DNA of 64,000 nt, taken from NCBI GenBank assembly GCA_964501335.1, contig CAZCTC010000011.1, positions 62,001 to 126,000 on the forward strand, given 5' to 3'. Position 1 is the first letter of the stretch. Every line of letters starts with the position of its first letter. The DNA comes from CAZCTC01 sp964501335 (lineage in GTDB: Bacteria; Chloroflexota; Anaerolineae; B4-G1; SLSP01). The notes below the pieces were generated by a model. That model saw nothing but the letters and a program-made list of their open reading frames with translations, had not been told where the DNA came from and searched no databases. The translations under genes were made by a program, and so were the position numbers. Shown piece by piece: positions 51,648 to 61,300 of the stretch.

Positions 51648-52020
51648 GGTTTACTCCTGGATAAGATGGGGTAAGTGTAGTTCAGCTCTGGCATCTCGCA
51701 AATGGCTTTTTCTCTGTACGACGCGACGCGCGGGATAGGTCCTCAGAGAATCGTGGTTGCCACATAAAATTGTCAAAAGGTGCCTTTTAATTTCCCCCTA
51801 TCCCCCCTGCCCCCCTTTCCCCCGAGGGAAAGGGGGGATGATTAAGCATTTTGGGCGCGCTGTCGTAGACAGCGCGCCCAAAATGCAGTTAATATTCCCC
51901 TCTTTGTTTAGCATCCCGCTTGCGGGAGAAAAGGTGGGGCATATTAGGCAACTTAAGCTATTTGCGACAGCAATTGCCCGGAAAAAAGGGGAAGAAAAAG
52001 CCCATTTTTTAATGAGAAAC
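51648..52020. repeat. Truncated composite joined to a two-hairpin element
   Basis: A forward composite (CATCTCGCAAATGG, GCGACGCGCGGGAT; 51690-51740) is cut before its hairpin and continues directly into the two-hairpin element: C-run/G-run stem (51805-51838) and perfect 19-bp stem 51846-51864/51868-51886, loop GTA. The right flank matches 42200-42300. The T-box leader begins shortly after. Confidence 0.75.
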
Positions 52021-52044
52021 CGGTGAACTTGACAGCTGTGTAGT

Positions 52045-52333
52045 TTCGGAGATAATGCGGGCGAATGGCGTTGATGGAGACGAGTAAGCGTGGGCCCGCG
52101 GCCACAGCGAATCCGGAAGGGTGGAAGCCGGATGCCGAAACTACACTGAAGATCCCTCCGAAGCTGCCCGCCAAACAGGAATCCATTTCCTCAGTAGACC
52201 GGGCCGGTTTGCCCCCCGTTAGCCGGGCTCGACGGTAATGGCCGTCGGCTGAGCGCTCCTGATTCAGGAGCAACCAGGGTGGTACCACGAGAGTCCGGCG
52301 CTCCCGTCCCTGCAAGGGATGGGAGCGTTTTTT
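52045..52333 (+). promoter_or_regulatory. T-box leader (tRNA-Ile sensing) of ileS
   Basis: Stem I runs from GCGGGC (52057) to GCCCGC (52171). It has GAGTAAG on the 5' side of the specifier loop, an apical part GCGAATCCGG-AAGGGTGGAA-GCCGGATGC, and GAA-G-ATC on the 3' side, so the specifier is ATC (52152-52154), an isoleucine codon. The T-box core AGGGTGGTACCACG is at 52276-52289. The terminator stem is 52299-52311/52315-52327 followed by six T. Uncharged tRNA-Ile would pair with the T-box bulge and favour the antiterminator. Confidence 0.93.
52299..52333 (+). terminator. T-box terminator
   Basis: 13-bp stem with one G-T pair, GCA loop, and T-run. It competes with the antiterminator that uses the T-box core just upstream. 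Confidence 0.85.
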
Positions 52334-52389
52334 ATTTCCTTAAAAGTAACTCAGCTTGTTTCAAAGATGGCATTCCGCGGCTAATTTTC

Positions 52390-52560
52390 TATCTATGAAG
52401 GCTGTTTTTAACGTCCCGCAAATGACTTTTCCCGGTATGAAGCGACGCGCCGGATGGGGGGAGGGAGTTTTTTTGTTTATGTTTTCGCGGGCTTCAGAAA
52501 GCCCGCGAAAACATGGACTTTTTTCTCTGCGTTCCCGGCGCCTTTGCGGTGAAATCTGAG
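52390..52560 (+). repeat. Hairpin composite inserted between the T-box and ileS
   Basis: A complete forward copy: AACGTCCCGCAAATG, GCGACGCGCCGGATGG, T-run, hairpin 52479-52494/52499-52514 with CAGA loop, then a T-run. It lies downstream of the T-box terminator and 110 bp before the ileS start, so any read-through transcript must cross it. Confidence 0.8.
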
Positions 52561-52624
52561 TGAATTATGCGATATTGCCTTTTTTGTTTTAAATCGGATT
52601 TTCTGATTTTCTAAGGAGATAGAT

Positions 52625-55600
52625 ATGTTTAAAGCCGTCGTAACCCCGGTGGATTTTGTAAAGCAGGAACACGAAGTATTGGATTTCTGGAAAACCAATG
52701 AGATTTTTCAGAAGCTGCGCCGGCTGCGCGCCGGCAGCCCGCACTGGTCTTTCATCGACGGCCCGATCACGGCCAACAATCCGATGGGCGCTCATCATGC
52801 CTGGGGCCGCTCCTACAAGGATCTCTGGCAGCGCTTCTGGGCCATGCGCGGCCATGAATTGCGCTATCAAAACGGCTTCGACTGCCAGGGCCTGTGGGTC
52901 GAGGTGGAAGTCGAGAAATCCAAGGGCTTTAAGAGCAAGCGCGATATTGAGTCCTACGGGCTGGACCGCTTTGTACTGGACTGCAAGGCCCGCGTTTTGA
53001 CCTATGCGGCGCGCCAGACCGAGCAGTCGATCCGTCTGGGCTACTGGATGGATTGGAACTCCCCGGAGATGCTGCGCGAGCTGGCCGAGCTGCTGCTGAA
53101 GGATGCGCAGCAGGAAGTGACGGTGGAGGGGCCCCACGGACCTGTTTCCGGGCCTGTGGAGCAGGTCGTCGGCCGGCTGGGACGGCCGGAGCTGGGCGGC
53201 TCCTATTTCACCTTCTCGACCGAGAACAATTACACCATCTGGAGCTTCCTCAAGAAGGTCTGGGAGAAGGGCTGGCTCTATCACGGTGAGGATGTCATGC
53301 CGTGGTGCTCTCGCTGCGCTACCGGGCTGAGCCAGCATGAAATCGTCACCGAGGGGTATCAGGAATTGACCCACGACTCGGTCGTGGTGCGGTTCCCGTT
53401 GCGCGAACGCGATCACGAGGCGCTGCTGGTCTGGACGACGACGCCCTGGACCTTGAGCAGCAATGTCGGCGCTGCGGTGGGGCCGGAGTTGACCTATCTC
53501 AAGGTGCGCGGAGCGGACGGTTGGGTCTATTACCTTTCCGAAGGGACGGCCGGGCGCGTGCTCAAGGGCAAGTATGAAGTGCTGGGCCGCCTGAAGGGGG
53601 CGGAGATGGTCGGGTGGACCTATGCCGGACCCTTCGACGATCTGCCTGCGGTCCGCGAAGCCGGCGTGCCGGATCAACACCGGGTGATCCCCTGGACGGC
53701 GGTCGGCGAAGAGGAAGGGACGGGTATCGTCCATATCGCGCCGGGCTGTGGTGCGGAAGACTTCCAGCTGGGCCGTGAGTTCGGGCTGACGGCGCTGGCG
53801 CCGTTGACGGAAGAGGGCGCTTTCCTGCCGTCGTTCGGCTGGCTGGCCGGGCGGGATGTGCACAGCGTGGCGCCCGACATTTTCAAGGCGCTGGAAACGA
53901 AGGAACGCCTTTACCGGGTCGATCCTTACGCTCACCGCTATCCCATCTGCTGGCGCTGCGCGACTCCGCTGGTCTTCCGACTGGTCGATGAGTGGTATAT
54001 CAGCATGGGCAAGCTCTACGACAAGCCGCGCGAAGAGGTCACCTTCGAGGAAAAAGAAGGCAGCCTGCGCTATCAGATCATGGATGTCGTCGATCAGATC
54101 AAATGGATTCCCGACTTCGGGTACGAGCGGGAGATGGACTGGCTGCGCAATATGTCCGACTGGATGATCTCCAAGAAGCGCTATTGGGGACTGGCGCTGC
54201 CGATCTGGGTCTGTCCCGACTGCCGGCATTATGAGGTGCTGGGCGATGAGGAAGAGTTGAAAGAGCGGGCCGTGGCCGGCTGGGAGGTTTTCGAGGGGCA
54301 CACGCCGCATCGGCCGTACGTCGATGCAATCAAGCTGGAATGCCCGAAGTGCGGCGGCACGATGAGCCGGATTCCCGATGTGGGCAATCCCTGGCTCGAT
54401 GCGGGCAGTGTGGCCTATTCCACGCTGGGATATCGCACCAACCGGAATTTCTGGGAAGAGTGGTTCCCGGCCGAGTGGATCAGCGAATCCTTCCCCGGGC
54501 AGTTCCGCAACTGGTTCTACAGCCTGATTACCATGAGCACCGTTTTCGAGCGGCGGGCGCCGACGAAGATCGTTCACGGTTACGCCACGCTGCTGGCTGA
54601 GGACGGCCGGGCGATGCACAAATCGTGGGGCAATGCCATCTGGTTCGACGATGCGGCCGAGAAGATGGGCGTCGATACGATGCGCTGGCTCTATTTGAAC
54701 CAGCGGTTGGATCAGAATATGCTGTTCGGTTATAGCAAGGCCGATGAGACCCGGCGGCGTTTTATCATCCCGTTGTGGAATGTCTATGCCTTCTTTATTA
54801 ACTATGCGCGGATCGACGGCTGGGAGCCGCCGGCGGCTTTGCTCCGCCATGCTTCGCGCAAGGACGAGGGCCTTTTCCCGGTGGATGCGCCCTGGACGGA
54901 AGCGGCGGCGCCGACGGAGATCGATCGCTGGATCGTGGCCCGGCTCAAGGAGACGGTGGCGGCATTGACCCGTGGGCTGGAATCCTATTACCCGCTGGAA
55001 ATCTCCACGCCGGCTGAGGCCTTCCTGGACGATTTGAGCAACTGGTATGTTCGCCGCAATCGCCGGCGTTTCTGGGGCCGGCGGGGCGCGAGCGCGGCGG
55101 CCGATGCGGACAAAGAGGCGGCCTATCAGACGCTTTACACGGTGTTGGTCACCTTTGCCAAGCTGTTGGCGCCGTTGACGCCCTTCCTGGCGGAGACTCT
55201 GTATCAAAATCTGGTGCGGAGCGCGGCGCCGGAGGCTCCCGAGAGCGTGCATCACTGTTTGTGGCCCGAGGCGGCGGCTTTGACGGAAGACGAAGCTCAG
55301 CTGGTCGAGACGATGGCGGCGGTGCGGCAGGCGGCGACGTTGGGCCATTCGGTGCGGGCGACGGGCAATCTCAAGGTGCGGCAGCCGTTGGGCCGGGCTC
55401 TGATTGCGGCGGAGGCGCGCCGGCGCGAGGCGCTGGGCCGGCTGCTGGAGTTGCTGGCCGACGAGTTGAATGTCAAAGAGGTCGGCTTTGTGGAACGGGA
55501 GAGCGATCTGGTGACCTACAAGCTATTGCCGCTCAACAAGACGTTGGGGCCGCGCTTTGGAGCGCGCTTCCCCCTGGTCCGCAAGGCGCTGGCCGAGGTG

Positions 55601-56047
55601 GATGCGAGTGCGGCGGCGGCCCGGCTTCATGCCGGCGAGACGCTTTCGGTCACGCTGGAAGACGGCACGGTCGCCGAGCTGGCGCCGGAAGATGTGCTGA
55701 TCCAGAGTCAGGCCCGCGAGGGGTACGGGGTGGCCGGCGAAGGCGGGTTGGTGGTGGCGCTGGATACCGCCATGACGCCGGAGCTGATCGCCGAAGGGCT
55801 GGCCCGCGAAGTGATCCGCCGGGTGCAGGATCTGCGCAAGGAGGCCGGTTACGAGTTGACCGATCGCGTCGTCGTGCAGGCCAAGGCGGACGGGGCACTG
55901 GCCGAGGCGTTGCAATCGTTCCGCGACCTGATCTCGGGCGAGGTTCTCGCCGACGTCGTCGAGTTGGTCGAGGCTCCCGAGGGCGATCAGAAGCTGGAGG
56001 ACAAGGTCGAGGGTCAGGTGTTGGTCCTGGCCGTGCGGAAGGCGTAA
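52625..56047 (+). CDS. ileS: Isoleucyl-tRNA synthetase, eukaryote-like type
   Basis: 1140 residues, start with CTAAGGAGATAGAT. The HIGH region reads PMGAHHAWGR (residues 53-62) and the KMSKS region AMHKSWGN (663-670), both unlike the standard bacterial forms. The CP1 editing domain (about 190-430) and anticodon-binding domain (from about 690) are present, and CPDC...CPKC binds zinc in the catalytic insertion. The enzyme charges tRNA-Ile; this sequence type (IleRS2-like) is often less sensitive to mupirocin. Expression is under the T-box leader 290-580 bp upstream. The 3' end is followed by a 9-base repeat. Confidence 0.95.
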   Translation: MFKAVVTPVDFVKQEHEVLDFWKTNEIFQKLRRLRAGSPHWSFIDGPITANNPMGAHHAWGRSYKDLWQRFWAMRGHELRYQNGFDCQGLWVEVEVEKSKGFKSKRDIESYGLDRFVLDCKARVLTYAARQTEQSIRLGYWMDWNSPEMLRELAELLLKDAQQEVTVEGPHGPVSGPVEQVVGRLGRPELGGSYFTFSTENNYTIWSFLKKVWEKGWLYHGEDVMPWCSRCATGLSQHEIVTEGYQELTHDSVVVRFPLRERDHEALLVWTTTPWTLSSNVGAAVGPELTYLKVRGADGWVYYLSEGTAGRVLKGKYEVLGRLKGAEMVGWTYAGPFDDLPAVREAGVPDQHRVIPWTAVGEEEGTGIVHIAPGCGAEDFQLGREFGLTALAPLTEEGAFLPSFGWLAGRDVHSVAPDIFKALETKERLYRVDPYAHRYPICWRCATPLVFRLVDEWYISMGKLYDKPREEVTFEEKEGSLRYQIMDVVDQIKWIPDFGYEREMDWLRNMSDWMISKKRYWGLALPIWVCPDCRHYEVLGDEEELKERAVAGWEVFEGHTPHRPYVDAIKLECPKCGGTMSRIPDVGNPWLDAGSVAYSTLGYRTNRNFWEEWFPAEWISESFPGQFRNWFYSLITMSTVFERRAPTKIVHGYATLLAEDGRAMHKSWGNAIWFDDAAEKMGVDTMRWLYLNQRLDQNMLFGYSKADETRRRFIIPLWNVYAFFINYARIDGWEPPAALLRHASRKDEGLFPVDAPWTEAAAPTEIDRWIVARLKETVAALTRGLESYYPLEISTPAEAFLDDLSNWYVRRNRRRFWGRRGASAAADADKEAAYQTLYTVLVTFAKLLAPLTPFLAETLYQNLVRSAAPEAPESVHHCLWPEAAALTEDEAQLVETMAAVRQAATLGHSVRATGNLKVRQPLGRALIAAEARRREALGRLLELLADELNVKEVGFVERESDLVTYKLLPLNKTLGPRFGARFPLVRKALAEVDASAAAARLHAGETLSVTLEDGTVAELAPEDVLIQSQAREGYGVAGEGGLVVALDTAMTPELIAEGLAREVIRRVQDLRKEAGYELTDRVVVQAKADGALAEALQSFRDLISGEVLADVVELVEAPEGDQKLEDKVEGQVLVLAVRKA

Positions 56048-57005
56048 GACTGGAAGACTGGAAGACTGGAAGACTGGAAGATAAGAGAAGAAACATTTTG
56101 TTGGCGGCTTTCTGAAGCCGCCAACAAAATGAATAAAAAACTCTCTTTGCCTACTCTGCGCGGCGGTTTGAGCCGAACAAAAGCTTTATGCGGGACGTTA
56201 ACAGACCCACCACACAGATCGAGACTGGAAGATTGGGGATGCGCCGGCAACATTTACGGATGTTGCCGGCGCGTTTTGTTGGGTGGGGGGTGGGCCCTCA
56301 TCCTCCCCCTGACCCCCTCCTTCCCCCAACGAACACTATAGAACGGAGATTTGGTTTCCGAATGGCGCCTGCTTTATGGGGGAAGGAGGGGGGAGTGAGA
56401 TGGTGCCATGTCGCCGGGGCGGCTCTGGAAAAGGCCAAAGAAAGTAGACAGCAGCAAGTAGGCAGTAGACAGCTTGTGTTGCTCTGGAAAAAGGCCATGT
56501 TTTGGTGCGCCTTCTGAGGCGCACCAAAACATAAACAAAAAAACTCTCTCTTCCGATCCAGCGCGTCGTGTTTTACGGGGAAAGGGCCATTTGCGGGACG
56601 TTACAAGGCCGGGGCCATGCCATAAAGGCCTATTTTCAGGACAGAAAGTCATGCGGGGGGCGGCCCCGCGAAGGATGAAAATGGTTTTCTGGCGGGGTTC
56701 CCTGGGGCTTCACCCCAGGCTACCCTAAGGTCGCCCCGTTGGGGCTGAGAATGCTCGACAAGAAGGCGCCTGCTAATGCGGCGGAGGCAAAAAAAGGGGA
56801 AGAGGGGAATTTGCACGCCTTCTGAGGCGTGCAAATTCCCCCCCCCACAAATTCTCTTTTCCTATCCAGCGCGTCGCTTCTTACGGAGGAAGGATCATTT
56901 GCGGGATGCAAAAAGTCGTTTGTTAACGAAACAACTGAATTACCGTATAGATATAAAAACTCATGTATGGGAAGGAAATGAGGGGCTGCGGCAAAGGAGA
57001 GAACG
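56048..57005. repeat. Mosaic repeat block after ileS
   Basis: Four copies of GACTGGAAG (56048-56083), hairpin 56094-56110/56115-56131 (17 bp), a composite, a C-rich/G-rich inverted block (56283-56395), a TAGACAG run (56444-56470), hairpin 56497-56512/56517-56532, the CTATTTTCAGGACAG block, the CACCCCAGGCTACCC-GTTGGGGCTGAG block, and hairpin 56804-56820/56825-56841 of the GGGGAATTTGCACGCCT type. AAAGGAGAGAACG precedes the next gene. No gene is seen. Confidence 0.77.
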
Positions 57006-58205
57006 ATGAAAAAGAGATACGGATTGGGATGTATTTTACTTGTTGGATTGGCCGTTGTCGGATGGGCCTGCGGCTTTCTTTTTGTGGGGATTTTTGCTGA
57101 GGTCCTCATGAACGAGCCTCCCGCTACCGGCCATTTCATATCTGAGTTTGTACCGAACGGAGACGCTCTTTATTTTGGGGCGGGTCAGCGCCTTTATCGA
57201 CTCAACACATTGGACAACTCTTTAGATCAGATTGTTTGCCGGGAAGGCTGGCTTTTTGGCCGTCCTGCCGTCACCGAGGCGGGAGTTGTCGTTCAATTGG
57301 AGCAGAATTTTCGGGGCACTGAGATTATAGGGTTGGTAAATCCTCAAACTTCCAGTTTTACCTGGGAGGTCACGGGGACTCAGGGGATCGTAAGGAATTC
57401 TGATGAGACTTTTGCCGTTTCTGGGAGGGCCGTCGTAGGGTATTGGGGTAAATCCGAGATGGCCGGCCTTGAAAGCTATGATTTGACGACCGGCAGGCTG
57501 TTATGGAAAACCGAACCGGATGAATTACCGCTTATTCCCGGTGCAATTTTTGAGAATGATCGTTTGTGGTACCGCGTCCAAACGGCTGGTGACAGTTCTG
57601 ATGAGATTTCAACTCAGCTCGCTTCTGTTGATTTGGAGACCGGAGAGGTTGACTTGCTATTGGGCCGGTCGGACCGGATCCTGGAGGAGTTATTGTGGGT
57701 CGATGAGCAATGGCTGATCCTTTTGGAAAGAAGGGAAGGACAGGCCCGTTATTTTGCCGTGCGGAGAAATCAACCAGATGTGGTGGCCTGGGAGAACGAT
57801 TGGAAGGCATCGGTGGATTCTGGAGCCTGGGGCGTGATGCGGGAAGGCGATTATTTGATCATGGCGACAGGGGGCGGGGTATCCGCTTTGCGAATCAACG
57901 ATGGGACTTCGGCATGGCATGTGGATGAGAAGAGTGCTGTTTCCGGAAAAGCCGTTCACCCAGATAAAATTTTCCTTTTCGAGGGACAGGGGCCCGCGGT
58001 TGCGCGTGAGGTATGGGCTGTGGATGTCGTTTCGGGAGAGGTGATCTGGAAACGGCCCGAGAATATCTGGACGACTTTTCTGATCTACCAGGGGCGGGTG
58101 TATGTCAATGATTTGCTTGCGGTGGAAGTGTGGAATTTGCAGACCGGGGATTTGATCGTAAGGATTCCGGTGGACAGTGCTTATCAATACTATGAAGATG
58201 ATTGA
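57006..58205 (+). CDS. PQQ-like beta-propeller protein with membrane anchor
   Basis: 399 residues. One N-terminal helix (8-32) anchors an extracytoplasmic eight-bladed-type propeller with recurring motifs of the BamB/PQQ family: ALYFGAGQRLYRLN, LTTGRLLWKTEPDEL, GVSALRINDGTSAWHV, WAVDVVSGEVIWKRP and VEVWNLQTGDLIVR. No PQQ-binding disulphide pair is evident, so a binding or scaffold role is more likely than a dehydrogenase. It ends at a hairpin terminator. Confidence 0.7.
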   Translation: MKKRYGLGCILLVGLAVVGWACGFLFVGIFAEVLMNEPPATGHFISEFVPNGDALYFGAGQRLYRLNTLDNSLDQIVCREGWLFGRPAVTEAGVVVQLEQNFRGTEIIGLVNPQTSSFTWEVTGTQGIVRNSDETFAVSGRAVVGYWGKSEMAGLESYDLTTGRLLWKTEPDELPLIPGAIFENDRLWYRVQTAGDSSDEISTQLASVDLETGEVDLLLGRSDRILEELLWVDEQWLILLERREGQARYFAVRRNQPDVVAWENDWKASVDSGAWGVMREGDYLIMATGGGVSALRINDGTSAWHVDEKSAVSGKAVHPDKIFLFEGQGPAVAREVWAVDVVSGEVIWKRPENIWTTFLIYQGRVYVNDLLAVEVWNLQTGDLIVRIPVDSAYQYYEDD

Positions 58206-58214
58206 GTTTTTATT

Positions 58215-58250
58215 CATTTTTCGGCGGCTTTCTGAAGCCGCCGAAAAATG
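58215..58250. terminator. Hairpin after the propeller gene
   Basis: Perfect 16-bp stem (58215-58230/58235-58250), TCTG loop, directly followed by TTTTTCTC, ten bases past the stop. Of all the family hairpins this one looks most like a standard intrinsic terminator. Confidence 0.7.
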
Positions 58251-58301
58251 TTTTTCTCTTGTTTCCGGGCTAACCGCACAGGTAGCAAAACTCCCCTCTC
58301 G

Positions 58302-58330
58302 TTAGGAAGCCCGCGGTTTTGTAGTACAAT
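58302..58330 (+). promoter_or_regulatory. Putative promoter of the hybrid kinase gene
   Basis: TTAGGA (58302-58307), a 17-bp spacer and TACAAT (58325-58330), 38 bases before the ATG. The -35 box is weak. Confidence 0.35.
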
Positions 58331-58368
58331 AACTCTGCGGAAATTTTGGGCCGGGCGGGAAAGGCTTC

Positions 58369-61300
58369 ATGACGGTTTATTATTTGTTGCCTTTGGTGGT
58401 CTCCGGTGTGGTGGCCGGGGGATTGGCGATTTATGCCTGGCAGCATCGGCTGGTGGCAGGAGCGCTTCCCTTCAGTCTGTTGATGCTCTCAATGCTCTGC
58501 TGGTCGCTGGGCTATTTTATGGAGCTGGTCAGTCCGGCTGCAACCGACAAACTCTTCTGGAGCAATTTTGCCGCGAGCCTCGGTTATATTTACACCCCTC
58601 TTGGTACGCTTCTGCTGGTTTTGCAATATACGGGCCGCAATCATTGGCTGACCTTTCGCAATGTTTCCGTGCTGGCGGTGATTCCTGTTTGTACGGTGCT
58701 GGCGGTCTGGACCAACAGCCTGGGCCATCAGCTTTGGCGCATTGATTTGCAGCGGTACTATCCTATTGTCAACGGACTGGCTACCATCGGTCAGGCCGAC
58801 GGGCCGATGTATTGGTATGTCCATGCCGTCTATTCCTACTTGCTGCTGGGCATCAGCGGCGTGATGCTGGTGCAATCCCTCTTTTCCCGCCCGGCTATTT
58901 ATCGTCGTCAGACGGCGATTTTGATTGTGGGGATGATCGTTCCTCTGGTCTTGAATGTCTTTTTTGTCAGCGGATTGGTGGATTTCAATCATTACGATCC
59001 GACGGCACTGGCCTTCGGCATTTCGGGTATCGTGATGTCGTGGGGCCTTTTCCGGTTCCGCCTCTTTCAGATGGGGCCGGTGGCTTATGCGACGGTGATC
59101 GAGGGGCTGTCGGATGGGATTGTGCTGCTGGATGCGGCGAACCGCGTGACCGATGTCAACCCGGCGGCGCAGATGATTTTGGGCAAGACGGCGGAGGCGG
59201 TGGTCGGGCAGCCGGCGGAGGCGCTGTTGGGCGATTGGCCTGCGGTGCTGGCGCTGTGTCGTGATTGGGGCATCCGGCAGGCGGAGATCGCTCGCAAGGC
59301 GACGACCGGATTGGAATATTATGAGGTGCATATCTCTTCGCTGACGGATCGCCGCGGCCGGGCGTTGGGCCGGGCGGTGATGCTGCACGAGATCACCGAG
59401 CGCAAACGGGTGGAGCGGGAGATCCTGCGCCGGAATGCCGAGCTGGCCGTGCTCAACCGGGTGACGGTGGCGATGACTTCGCTGACCGAATTGCGGGCGA
59501 TTCTCGATGCGACGGCGCGGGAGATGGTGGAGATTTTTAAGGCGCGCAGCAGCGGGATCGCCCTGTTGGATCGCAACCATGAAGCGTTGCGCATCGTAGC
59601 TGATTACGCAACCGATCCCAATCACCAGACGACCGTGGGTGCGGTGATTCGGGTCGCCCAGAGCCCGGCTTCGCAATATGTGTTGGAGACCGGGCAATCG
59701 GTGGTGGTGCAGGTCCCCAATGCCCTGTCGGACGATCCGGAGGATGATCAGTGCCTGGAAGATATACCTTGCACGATGATTGTACCGCTTTATGCCCGCG
59801 GGGAGGTGATCGGTACCATCGGGATCGATCTGGCGGAGCCGCAGCGCCGGTTTTCGTCGGAAGAGCTGGCGTTGGCGGAGACGATTGCCGGGCAGATCGC
59901 CGGGGCGATCTCCAATGCGCGGTTGATCGAGGAGACGGAGCGCCGGTTGAAAGAACTGGCGACGCTTTCGGAGATCGGCAAACTGCTCTCTTCGACGTTG
60001 CAGGTGGAAGAACTGCTGGAGCTGATCTACGAGCAGACGCGGCGGATTCTTTATGCTGAGAATATGTTGATTTCGTTTTATGATCCGCTGCGGCATGAAG
60101 TGGAGTTTGTTTTCAGCAATAATGCGGAAGAGATGTTACCCAAAACCCGGATTTCGGCGGATGAGGGGCTGACCGGCCATATTATCCGGACTCGAACGTC
60201 GGTGTTGATCTATGGGGACTCTTCGGCGATGGGCAAAGAGCTGGCCGAAATTATGGTGGGACGGAAATCGGCTTCGTGGTTGGGCGTGCCGATGTTGATC
60301 GGGGAGAAGGTGTTGGGGGTGATTGCCGTGCAGCATTATACCGATCCCTACGCTTACGATGAATCCCATCAGGCGCTGCTGGAGGCGGTGGCTTCGCAGG
60401 CGGCGGTAGCCCTGGAAAACGCCCGGCTTTATACGGAGACGCAGCAGGCCCAGTCGGCGGCGGAGACGGCCAATCGGGCCAAGAGCGATTTCCTGGCCAA
60501 TATGAGCCATGAGATTCGCACCCCGATGAATGCTATTGTGGGGTTGACCACGTTGCTGTTGGAGACTTCGCTTTCATCACAGCAGCGCGATTGGGTGGAA
60601 ACGGTCCGCAACAGCAGCGACACGCTGTTGACCATTATCAACGATATTCTGGATTTTTCGAAGATCGAGGCCGGGCGGTTGGAGCTGGAGAATCAGCCTT
60701 TCAGCGTGCGTGAATGTGTCGAATCGGCGCTCGATATGGTGACGACGCGGGCGGCGGAGAAGGGGCTGCATCTGGCCTGTCGGATCGATCCGGCGGTGCC
60801 GGTGATGGTGTCCGGCGATTCGATTCGTTTGCGGCAGGTGCTGTTGAATCTGTTGAGCAATGCGGTGAAGTTTACCGAGCGGGGCGATGTACTGGTCCAT
60901 GTCACGGCGGCGCTGGCCGGTGGGTCTGATTTTTATGAGTTGCATTTTATTGTCGAAGACACCGGAATTGGGATTTCGGCGACCAATATGGAGCGGCTGT
61001 TCCATTCATTCAGTCAGGTGGATGCTTCGACGACCCGCAAATATGGGGGGACGGGGCTGGGGCTGGCGATCAGCAAGCGGTTGAGTGAGTTGATGGGCGG
61101 GACGGCCTGGGGAGAGAGCGAGCCGGGGCGCGGTTCGAAGTTCCATTTTACCGTGCAGGCGGTGGCGACGGCGGGCGAGCGGCCGGCCTATTTGCGATCC
61201 GATCAGCCGATGTTGCAGGGTAAACGGGTGCTGGTGGTCGACGACCATCCTTTCCTGCGCGGACTGCTGGTGGAGTGGTTACAGAGCTGGGGGATCGAGA

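Noticed and set aside
52589..55348. Very long open frame (919 codons) on the minus strand opposite ileS
   Set aside because: It is a shadow of the high-GC ileS gene: Arg/Pro/His-rich, no family signature, and the plus-strand frame is an unmistakable synthetase.
56048..56083. Four copies of GACTGGAAG as an iteron or binding-site array
   Set aside because: It directly follows the ileS stop, lacks any replication or partition gene nearby, and looks like slippage of a simple repeat.
58489..60096. 535-codon minus-strand frame opposite the hybrid kinase
   Set aside because: His/Arg/Gln-rich antisense translation with no domain; the plus strand has clear PAS, GAF and HisKA motifs.
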